Shown here in pieces: positions 1 to 5,006 of a stretch of DNA of 12,431 bases. The notes under the pieces were generated by a model. It did not search any database and was not told the DNA's origin. It saw nothing but the letters and a program-made list of their open reading frames with translations. Each line of letters opens with the position of its first letter. Positions within the stretch are counted from its first letter, which is position 1. The position numbers and the translations under genes are program-made. Source of the DNA: CAJQGY01 sp964523375 (GTDB lineage: Bacteria > Pseudomonadota > Gammaproteobacteria > Magnimaribacterales > D2472); the NCBI GenBank assembly GCA_964523375.1, contig CAZFYG010000020.1, forward strand, positions 1 to 12,431, in the 5' to 3' direction.

Positions 1-132
1 TGGATGCCAAATAACTCTTCTTACCACTGCACATATTACAGAGACTGGGTAAAAGTTAAGTCCATTTATAGACTTGGAATTAATTCATCTGAAAAAGATG
101 CAATTGAATCTGGCTACAGCAGCTGTAATTAA
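1..132 (+). CDS. C-terminal end of a probable HNH/DUF1524-type nuclease (5' truncated by window edge)
   Basis: The first 129 bases read openly in frame 1 and end at a TAA at 130-132, giving the last 43 residues of a protein whose start lies outside the window. The tail begins WMPNNSSYHC and continues with YYRDWVKVK and a segment ending in SSEKDAIESGY. From memory this matches the C-terminal tail of HNH/DUF1524 endonuclease-like proteins, which carry a WMP..., a CxY and a WVxVK motif followed by an SxxE helix. The catalytic HNH part is not visible, so the assignment rests only on this tail. A palindromic stem-loop follows the stop closely. An unrelated Trp/Cys-rich secreted protein remains possible. 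Confidence 0.5.
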   Translation, partial: WMPNNSSYHCTYYRDWVKVKSIYRLGINSSEKDAIESGYSSCN

Positions 133-142
133 TTAAAAAATT

Positions 143-176
143 CATCTAGATGATAATATTTATTGTCATCTAGATG
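143..176. repeat. Two copies of the 10-bp palindrome CATCTAGATG upstream of tRNA-Ser
   Basis: CATCTAGATG is perfectly self-complementary and occurs at 143-152 and 167-176. The two copies also pair with each other: 143-153 pairs with 166-176, and the stem can grow inward through a T-G pair and A-T pairs to about 15 bp around the loop at 158-161. An A-run (135-140) precedes it and a T-run (184-189) follows, so it may act as the terminator of the upstream gene. The T-run, however, begins 7 bases after the stem, which is further than usual. The second copy abuts the TATAAT of the tRNA promoter, so a protein-binding operator is the alternative. Both readings are inference. Confidence 0.6.
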
Positions 177-182
177 TATAAT
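177..182 (+). promoter_or_regulatory. Perfect -10 box for tRNA-Ser
   Basis: TATAAT at 177-182 lies 15 bases before the mature tRNA 5' end, so transcription would start near 189-190 and leave a short 5' leader for RNase P. No good -35 is seen at 17 bp spacing (154-159 is TAATAT). The TTGTCA at 163-168 is a good -35 by sequence but sits only 8 bp from the -10, which is too close. Confidence 0.55.
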
Positions 183-197
183 CTTTTTTCATTTTTC

Positions 198-287
198 GGA
201 GAGTTGGCTGAGTGGTCGAAAGCGCCTCCCTGCTAAGGAGGTATATGGGTAACTGTATCGAGGGTTCGAATCCCTCACTCTCCGCCA
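198..287 (+). tRNA. tRNA-Ser(GCU), decoding AGC/AGU
   Basis: The acceptor arms GGAGAGT (198-204) and ACTCTCC (277-283) pair fully and are followed by discriminator G and an encoded CCA (285-287). The anticodon stem CCTCC/GGAGG (225-229, 237-241) encloses the loop CTGCTAA with anticodon GCT at 232-234. The long stretch between the anticodon arm and the T arm is the class II variable arm typical of tRNA-Ser. The T loop TTCGAAT is standard. The gene-encoded CCA is usual in Gammaproteobacteria and less so in Alphaproteobacteria. No intrinsic terminator is seen before the next gene, only AT-rich sequence. Confidence 0.97.
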
Positions 288-313
288 GTTTTTATTAATT
301 TATTAACAGGCTA

Positions 314-319
314 TATAAT
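314..319 (+). promoter_or_regulatory. -10 box placed for a leaderless mRNA (MetF-like gene)
   Basis: TATAAT at 314-319 is followed by exactly 6 bases and then ATG at 326. RNA polymerase usually starts about 7 bases after the -10 box, which would put +1 on the A of the start codon. There is no Shine-Dalgarno site at a useful distance. The -35 region (around 291-296, TTTATT) is weak. The same TANAAT-N6-ATG layout recurs at 3034 and 7539. Confidence 0.55.
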
Positions 320-325
320 CATATT

Positions 326-1162
326 ATGCCCAATGATCAAATAAAAAATTTTACTGAAGGATTCTCTGTAGAAGTCACTCCAAAGATTTTTGCAAAAAAT
401 GTTAGCTTAATTAAAGAGCTACCAAAAGATACAAGAGTTTATATAGCGCATATTGAAGGCTCCAAGACTGATGAAATTATAAATACCGCTAAAGAAATAG
501 CATATTTGGATTTAATCCCAGTGCCTCATATAGCAGCAAGGCAAATAAAGAATAATTCTTCGTTAAGTGATTTAATTTCTGCTTACAAAGATATATCAGG
601 CGTATCGGAGTTTTTGTTGATAGCAGGAAGCAATAAAAATGCCATTGGAAAATTTGAATCATCAATCGAACTTATTAAGACCGGTTTATTTGATTCAGGA
701 TTTAATAAAATATATTTCGCCGGCCACCCTGAAGGAAATAAAGATATAGAAGCCTCAAAAATAGGGTTAAAAGAATCACTAAGTTTTAAAAAAGATTTTT
801 CTCAAATAACTGACGCTGAGATTATTCTCACAACACAATTTTGTTTTGACGCTCACAAAGTTGTTGATTGGTCTAACAATTTACTAAAAAGCGGTATTGA
901 TTTACCAATTCATATAGGCGTTGCTGGCCCAACAAAACTAACCACCTTATTAAAATATTCAATAGATTGCGGTGTGGGACCATCAATCAAGATTTTAGAG
1001 GATAATTATTCAAATGTTGGAAAGTTGCTAACAAGCTATTCGCCTTCAAAATTCTTGGATGATCTTTCCTCCAAAACTTTAGCCAATCCAAATAATAATA
1101 TTCAAAAAGTTCACTTTTATCCTTTCGGTGGCATTAAAGAGCTCTTAAATACATATAACTAA
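326..1162 (+). CDS. Methylenetetrahydrofolate reductase-like (MetF superfamily) protein
   Basis: This 278-residue protein has the landmarks of the MTHFR TIM barrel. E16 in SVEVTPK matches the proton-donating Glu of E. coli MetF (Glu28, in SFEFFPP). It also has PHIAAR (67-72), TQFCFD (170-175, matching the folate-contacting TQFFFD) and IHIGVAGPTKL (195-205). In MetF the LRGD motif supplies an Asp (Asp120) needed for flavin and folate chemistry; here the corresponding strand reads LLIAGS (97-102), so that Asp seems to be missing. Members of the family reduce 5,10-methylene-THF to 5-methyl-THF, and divergent paralogues may work in C1 oxidation or demethylation. Which one applies cannot be decided here, so no symbol is given. 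It is cytosolic, with no signal peptide. The start is set by the -10-to-ATG spacing and the lack of an earlier in-frame start. It stands alone between tRNA-Ser and a lipoprotein gene. Confidence 0.82.
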   Translation: MPNDQIKNFTEGFSVEVTPKIFAKNVSLIKELPKDTRVYIAHIEGSKTDEIINTAKEIAYLDLIPVPHIAARQIKNNSSLSDLISAYKDISGVSEFLLIAGSNKNAIGKFESSIELIKTGLFDSGFNKIYFAGHPEGNKDIEASKIGLKESLSFKKDFSQITDAEIILTTQFCFDAHKVVDWSNNLLKSGIDLPIHIGVAGPTKLTTLLKYSIDCGVGPSIKILEDNYSNVGKLLTSYSPSKFLDDLSSKTLANPNNNIQKVHFYPFGGIKELLNTYN

Positions 1163-1226
1163 TATATACATTTATAGTAATTACTCATTTTCATTTCTAT
1201 TTTCTAGTAGTAGTATTAAATATCTA

Positions 1227-1232
1227 TATAAA
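1227..1232 (+). promoter_or_regulatory. Possible -10 box for the lipoprotein gene
   Basis: TATAAA at 1227-1232 would start transcription near 1239, just at the Shine-Dalgarno site. The 88-bp gap 1163-1250 is very AT-rich and several TATA-like hexamers are possible. No convincing -35 is seen, so this is only the best candidate. Confidence 0.3.
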
Positions 1233-1238
1233 CTCGTG

Positions 1239-1244
1239 GGAGAG
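1239..1244 (+). promoter_or_regulatory. Shine-Dalgarno site fixing the lipoprotein start
   Basis: GGAGAG lies 6 bases before the ATG at 1251. It overlaps an in-frame GTG at 1236 that would add five residues (MGERN) ahead of the Lys-rich signal peptide start. The site therefore argues for the ATG at 1251 and against the GTG. Confidence 0.8.
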
Positions 1245-1250
1245 AGAAAT

Positions 1251-2045
1251 ATGAATAAAAAATTAATTAAACTATTAACACTATGCTCAGTCTTCTTTGT
1301 TATTAGCTGTTCTAATAACGATGTTACAGAAGTATCAGATGATCAAGGCCCCATTCATAGAGGCCCTTATCATATAGAGTTTTTAGCTTGCACAGCTGGT
1401 CCGGATTACAGCATGGAAAATGCCCAAAAAATGCTTACAGATTGGAAAGATCTAGAGCATTCAGAAAATTTAAGATGGGCTGGAGTGCATGCACCAGAAG
1501 GAGAAAATCACAGGTTTGATAATGGTTGGTGGGAGTTAGAGTGGACAACGGAAGAGGCTGCCAATGAGGCATGGTCAACTGAAAATCCTGCTTTCATGGC
1601 ATGGGCTCAAGAATATGAGTCTGTAATGACATGTGATGGGGAGGGAAGATTCCCTTGGGAGTTTTACTTACCAAGACCCTCAGACTCATTCGGTACTGTT
1701 GAAGCAGATGATGGTTATTATGCTTCAGCATATCTTCAGTGTAACTTTAATGAAGGATACGGCAGAATGGATCTAAGAGCTGCTGTTGTTGAATTTAATG
1801 CTTATCTTGATGCATCAGCTGAAGATAGCCCCTATTATTTTGGTGTCTATTATCCTAAATATGATGATCAAGCTGATTTTCTATGGTTGAATGCTCATTC
1901 TAACTTTGAATCGATGGCTACCAGTAATGCAGACTGGGAAGTTAATGGAAAAGCCATGCAGGATAAATTTAATACTATTTCTACTTGCCTAACTCCAGAT
2001 ATTTATAACAGCTGGCAGTTATTAACTGTTGGTGCTGAGAGTTAA
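1251..2045 (+). CDS. Lipoprotein with a tandemly duplicated Trp/Tyr-rich domain, function unknown
   Basis: The 264-residue product starts MNKKLIKLLTLC and has a hydrophobic core ending in the lipobox VISC, so C20 should be lipidated by signal peptidase II. S21-N22 after the Cys gives no Asp +2 retention signal, which favours the outer membrane. The rest is two copies of one domain, about 40-140 and 157-257. Each starts with a Cys strand (C47, C164), has an A-rich helix, a GV..P turn (GVHAPEG at 78-84, GVYYPKYD at 198-205), a Trp strand (WWELEW, FLWLNA), a helix, a second Cys (C128, C246) and a closing aromatic strand (PWEFYL, SWQLL). The Cys-to-Cys spacing is 81 and 82, which suggests one disulfide per domain. 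The repeat unit looks like an alpha+beta domain, possibly a dimeric alpha-beta barrel folded within one chain, but this is inference. I do not recognise the family. It has its own Shine-Dalgarno site and ends at a strong terminator. Confidence 0.85.
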   Translation: MNKKLIKLLTLCSVFFVISCSNNDVTEVSDDQGPIHRGPYHIEFLACTAGPDYSMENAQKMLTDWKDLEHSENLRWAGVHAPEGENHRFDNGWWELEWTTEEAANEAWSTENPAFMAWAQEYESVMTCDGEGRFPWEFYLPRPSDSFGTVEADDGYYASAYLQCNFNEGYGRMDLRAAVVEFNAYLDASAEDSPYYFGVYYPKYDDQADFLWLNAHSNFESMATSNADWEVNGKAMQDKFNTISTCLTPDIYNSWQLLTVGAES

Positions 2046-2060
2046 CTGTAATAAATCAAT

Positions 2061-2093
2061 AAAAAAAGGGGATTGTTGAATCCCCTTTTTTTT
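2061..2093. terminator. Bidirectional rho-independent terminator between convergent genes
   Basis: GGGGATT (2068-2074), loop GTTG and AATCCCC (2079-2085) form a 7-bp GC-rich stem. It is flanked by seven A on the left and eight T on the right, which extends the pairing and gives a U-tract on both strands. It serves the lipoprotein gene (+) and ctlX (-). The ctlX stop codon at 2092-2094 lies inside the T-run. Confidence 0.93.
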
Positions 2094-2991
2094 AGAAAAG
2101 CTCGTTGAGCATACACCTTGCTGAACCACCACCAAATTTTTCAATGGTCGTAAGATCACTATGAATTATTTTTTTGTAATATTTCGAAAGTATTACCTTT
2201 TGATCTTCAGAGTAAGCGTTAAAGGCTCTTGATGACATAATAAGAAAATATTCGTCTTGAGCATTCTTTGCTTCAAGTGCATTTCCACAAAAATCTAATA
2301 TCTGATCTTTATTAATTTCAAATACATCATGATATTTACTTACTTTTGATCTAACGAGCTCTCTGTACTCAGGAAGAATTACGTCTAAACATATTCCTAT
2401 AACTTTTTGACCTACATACATGAATACATCCGTGTGATAAATCGGCGGACCCTGATGGCTAGATGTTTCGAAGAGAACGAGCTCAAAATTATTATCAGAA
2501 CACCATTTTTCTGTAAGTTCTTTATTTGTTCTTGGTGATAGCCCTGCATAGACAACTCTATTAACTCTATCAAAAACCATGCTGCTTGTTGCTTCAAGGA
2601 ACATATCTTTTTCTTCAAAAGATGAAAGGTCGCCAGCAAGATCATATTTTTCTTTTAAGAAATCTACCATCTCTGGTGTTTTCTCAAGCCTTCTGTTTTC
2701 AGCTTTCATACTAAAAAGTTGAACTGTTAAATCATCAAATGTTATAAACCAATTTGGAAAGATATGATCAGGGCATTCTTCAATACCTTTCATTGATGTT
2801 ACCTTGAGATCATTTTTTTCTATTTCTGATTTCAAATTATCAAACTCTAAAAGCGCACGTTTTTTAATCTCATCAAGGGATAATGCATCGTCATTTTCGC
2901 TTTGATAATGGTTTGAGGCAAGAGTTTGTTCATTACTATGAAAAACTTCTGGTTCAATCATGAAAAGATGGCTCGTTGATTGATTTTTCAT
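2092..2991 (-). CDS. ctlX: Citrulline hydrolase CtlX (amidinotransferase/arginine deiminase superfamily)
   Basis: This 299-residue cytosolic enzyme belongs to the guanidine-modifying superfamily, CtlX branch. The N-terminus TSHLFMIEPEVFHSN matches the family's TSHVLMIRP start. N80-W81 in FPNWFITF, acidic E133 in FLEATSSMVFDR with D141, H186 in YHTDVFMYVG and the nucleophile C293 in GGGSARCMLNE give a complete catalytic set. CtlX/citrulline ureidase is described as hydrolysing citrulline to ornithine, ammonia and CO2. The next gene, divergent across 42 bp, is ornithine aminotransferase, which fits that product. The start at 2991 keeps the whole conserved N-terminus; M11 is an alternative but would cut it. 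On the minus strand a TATAAT lies 4 bases before ATG and another lies 18 bases before it, with GAGGG between them. Other superfamily members (arginine deiminase, DDAH) are less likely given the C-terminal GGGSARC motif. Confidence 0.9.
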   Translation of the reverse strand: MKNQSTSHLFMIEPEVFHSNEQTLASNHYQSENDDALSLDEIKKRALLEFDNLKSEIEKNDLKVTSMKGIEECPDHIFPNWFITFDDLTVQLFSMKAENRRLEKTPEMVDFLKEKYDLAGDLSSFEEKDMFLEATSSMVFDRVNRVVYAGLSPRTNKELTEKWCSDNNFELVLFETSSHQGPPIYHTDVFMYVGQKVIGICLDVILPEYRELVRSKVSKYHDVFEINKDQILDFCGNALEAKNAQDEYFLIMSSRAFNAYSEDQKVILSKYYKKIIHSDLTTIEKFGGGSARCMLNELF

Positions 2992-2995
2992 TTTT

Positions 2996-3027
2996 ATTAT
3001 ACCCTCAAGATTATATGCGGTTAGAAT
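2996..3027. promoter_or_regulatory. Overlapping divergent promoters of ctlX and rocD
   Basis: The 42-bp gap holds -10 boxes for both genes. For rocD (+) TAGAAT at 3022-3027 is followed by 6 bases and then ATG, a leaderless layout. For ctlX (-) there are two perfect TATAAT boxes, at 3001-2996 and 3015-3010. The first is 4 bases from the ATG. The second would start transcription near 3003 and leave a 12-base leader that mostly lacks the GAGGG at 3006-3002. The -35 region of each promoter falls on or in the -10 region or 5' coding end of the other gene, so the two polymerases cannot bind together easily. No operator palindrome is obvious. Confidence 0.55.
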
Positions 3028-3033
3028 ACTATC

Positions 3034-4287
3034 ATGAGCAAGGATTTACAAAGCAATTATATTGATAAAGAGGCTATGCATGGGGCCCAAAACTATTCAC
3101 CTTTACCGGTTGTTCTAAAAAAGGGTGACGGTGTTTACTTATGGGATGTTAATGATAAGAAATATTTAGATATGATGTCTGCATACTCTGCAGTAAGTCA
3201 CGGCCACTCACACCCAGAACTCGTGGAAACTCTAGTTAATCAATCAAAAAAGCTAGCAATTGCATCACGAGCATTTTACACAGAGCCTCTAGCTGACTAT
3301 ATAGAAAAGCTATCTAAGCTAAGCGGGTTTACTTCTGTTCTTCCAATGAATACTGGAGCTGAGGCAGTAGAGACAGCTATCAAGGCTGCAAGAAGATGGG
3401 GATATTTTACAAAGGGTGTAGAAGAGGATAAGGCTGAAATAATTGTTGCAGATGGAAATTTTCATGGAAGAACTACAACAATAGTGGGCTTTTCTTCAGA
3501 GCCTGATTATAAAAAAGGATTTGGGCCATTCTCAAATGGATTTAAAACAGCAGAATACTGTTCATCTAACTGTGATTGCTCTAAAGTCTGTGAGCTCTCA
3601 ATCAATTCTATTGAATCACTGATCACTGAAAATACTTGCGCTGTTCTTGTAGAGCCAATTCAAGGGGAGGGGGGTATTGTTACTCCTAGATCTGGATGGT
3701 TAAAACAATTAAGAGAAGTATGTACTCAGAATAATGTCTTGTTAATTCTTGACGAGATTCAGTCAGGGCTAGGCCGTACAGGTAAATTGTTTGCGTATGA
3801 ACATGAAAATATTCAGCCTGATGGTTTGATCTTAGGCAAGGCACTTGGCGGGGGGCTATTACCAGTGTCAGCATTCTTAAGTTCCAGAGAAGTTATGGAT
3901 CATTTCAATCCTGGGTCTCATGGGTCTACTTTTGGTGGAAATCCATTGGCAGCTGCAGTTGCATCAAAAGCACTGGATCTTTTGTATGATGATAATCTTA
4001 TTGAGAACAGCAGAGAGATGGGAGATTACCTTGCTACCCAGCTTAGATCTATTGATACAGATATTATTAAAGAGGTAAGAGGGAAAGGTCTATGGATTGG
4101 TGTAGAGCTTTTTGAAGATACCGTAAAAGCAAAGCAAATATGCCTAGACCTGCTTGAATTGGGTATATTGGCAAAAGAAACTCATGAAACAGTTATTAGG
4201 TTTGCACCACCATTAATTATTACAAAGGAACAGATAGACTGGGCTTTAGAAAAAATCAGATCGACTTTCAAATCATATTCAAAATAA
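3034..4287 (+). CDS. rocD: Ornithine--oxo-acid aminotransferase with an unusual Cys-rich insert
   Basis: The 417-residue protein is a class III PLP aminotransferase of the ornithine delta type, converting ornithine and 2-oxoglutarate to glutamate-5-semialdehyde and glutamate. The sequence aligns by eye over its full length with human OAT. Y21 (NYSPLP), Y51 (SAYSAV) and R146 (NFHGRT) match the ornithine-binding Tyr55, Tyr85 and Arg180. D240 (LDEIQSG) contacts the PLP ring, K269 (LGKALGGG) is the Schiff-base lysine, and E212 (QGEGG) plus the IRFAPP motif are the gate residues. Odd feature: residues 176-186 read CSSNCDCSKVC, a CX3CXCX4C cluster where other OATs have a short non-Cys loop. It is the first gene of a run with 4-bp gaps to two further genes. 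Divergent ctlX supplies its likely substrate. The start follows a leaderless-type promoter. Confidence 0.93.
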   Translation: MSKDLQSNYIDKEAMHGAQNYSPLPVVLKKGDGVYLWDVNDKKYLDMMSAYSAVSHGHSHPELVETLVNQSKKLAIASRAFYTEPLADYIEKLSKLSGFTSVLPMNTGAEAVETAIKAARRWGYFTKGVEEDKAEIIVADGNFHGRTTTIVGFSSEPDYKKGFGPFSNGFKTAEYCSSNCDCSKVCELSINSIESLITENTCAVLVEPIQGEGGIVTPRSGWLKQLREVCTQNNVLLILDEIQSGLGRTGKLFAYEHENIQPDGLILGKALGGGLLPVSAFLSSREVMDHFNPGSHGSTFGGNPLAAAVASKALDLLYDDNLIENSREMGDYLATQLRSIDTDIIKEVRGKGLWIGVELFEDTVKAKQICLDLLELGILAKETHETVIRFAPPLIITKEQIDWALEKIRSTFKSYSK

Positions 4288-4291
4288 AACT

Positions 4292-4741
4292 ATGCAATAC
4301 CCATTTATAAAAAAAGATGAAGAACTAAAAAAATACTTATTTAACCTTAAAGAGGTATGTATTATTGAGCACGAAGACAATTGGTTCAAAGAAAAAACTC
4401 ACACAAAGCTATATCCTAATATAGAAGATGCTAAAGCTAAGATTGGTAGGCCTCATTATTGGATTTTAAATGCAATTGATGAGTATGAGGAATCTGATAA
4501 TCAAGAGGAGGCAATGATAGCTCTAGCAATCCTCGTTTTTAAATCAAACTATTATTCTCAGAAATTAGTTTCATCTGATGAAAATCTAGAAGCGAAGAAA
4601 GATCTAATCACATACTTATCTAATCTTGGGATTGAAATAGGCAAAATTTGTGAATGTATTTCTTCAATGGATGCCCCAGCATATGCAAGGGTCGAGCTTG
4701 ATAAGAAAGAATTAAGTAAGTTCGTTAATCAATTTATTTAA
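4292..4741 (+). CDS. Uncharacterised 149-residue acidic protein in the rocD cluster
   Basis: I do not recognise this family. The protein starts 4 bases after the rocD stop with no Shine-Dalgarno site, so it is probably translated by coupling. It has no signal peptide and no real membrane segment; the longest hydrophobic run (AMIALAILVF, 74-83) is short and looks like a buried helix. It is rich in Lys and Glu and appears mostly helical. Features that may be conserved are HEDNWF (27-32), the IGRPHYWILN stretch (51-60), a CxC (C120, C122) and a DAPAYARVELD stretch (127-137). The next gene starts 4 bases after its stop. Position suggests a role linked to ornithine metabolism or simple co-transcription, but nothing in the sequence decides this. 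Codon use and base composition look like the neighbours. Confidence 0.8.
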   Translation: MQYPFIKKDEELKKYLFNLKEVCIIEHEDNWFKEKTHTKLYPNIEDAKAKIGRPHYWILNAIDEYEESDNQEEAMIALAILVFKSNYYSQKLVSSDENLEAKKDLITYLSNLGIEIGKICECISSMDAPAYARVELDKKELSKFVNQFI

Positions 4742-4745
4742 TTTG

Positions 4746-5006
4746 ATGGCTACAGTATTTCAGCAACTAGTCTGGGACCAGATCGATAAAATTCCTTATG
4801 GAGAAACCAGAACCTATAAAGATATTGCGATAGCTATTGGCAAGCCAAAAGCCTCAAGAGCAGTTGCTAATGCATGTGGAAAAAATCCGACACCAATAAT
4901 AAGACCATGCCACAGAGTAATTTGCACTGACGGTAGTTTAGGCGGATATAGCGCCCCAGGAGGCGCTATTGAAAAGAAAAGATTAATCGATTCTGAAAAA
5001 AACTAA
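4746..5006 (+). CDS. Minimal O6-alkylguanine-DNA alkyltransferase-like protein (MGMT catalytic domain only)
   Basis: The 86-residue protein is the C-terminal, DNA-binding and catalytic half of the Ogt/MGMT fold with almost nothing else. It has YGETRTYKDIA (18-28), the helix-turn-helix with R38 (SRAVANA; the arginine finger position), the Asn hinge N47 in KNPTP, the active-site motif PCHRV with acceptor C55, and GSLGGYSAPGG (63-73). Family enzymes transfer an alkyl group from O6-alkylguanine to the Cys. Alkyltransferase-like (ATL) proteins of similar size usually carry Trp in place of this Cys; here Cys is kept. Full-length Ogt is about 170 residues and has an N-terminal domain that is absent here. 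The ATG at 4746 is preferred over a TTG one codon earlier. It is the last gene of the rocD run, and its stop codon overlaps that of the convergent protease gene. Confidence 0.85.
   Translation: MATVFQQLVWDQIDKIPYGETRTYKDIAIAIGKPKASRAVANACGKNPTPIIRPCHRVICTDGSLGGYSAPGGAIEKKRLIDSEKN

Noticed and set aside
163..168. TTGTCA as the -35 of the tRNA-Ser promoter
   Set aside because: Only 8 bp separate it from the TATAAT, well short of the 16-18 bp needed.
1236..1250. In-frame GTG start five codons before the lipoprotein ATG
   Set aside because: It overlaps the Shine-Dalgarno GGAGAG that serves the ATG at 1251, and MGERN in front of MNKK is unlike a signal peptide start.
4743..4745. In-frame TTG one codon before the alkyltransferase ATG
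   Set aside because: No SD site supports it, and the ATG directly after it is the simpler start.
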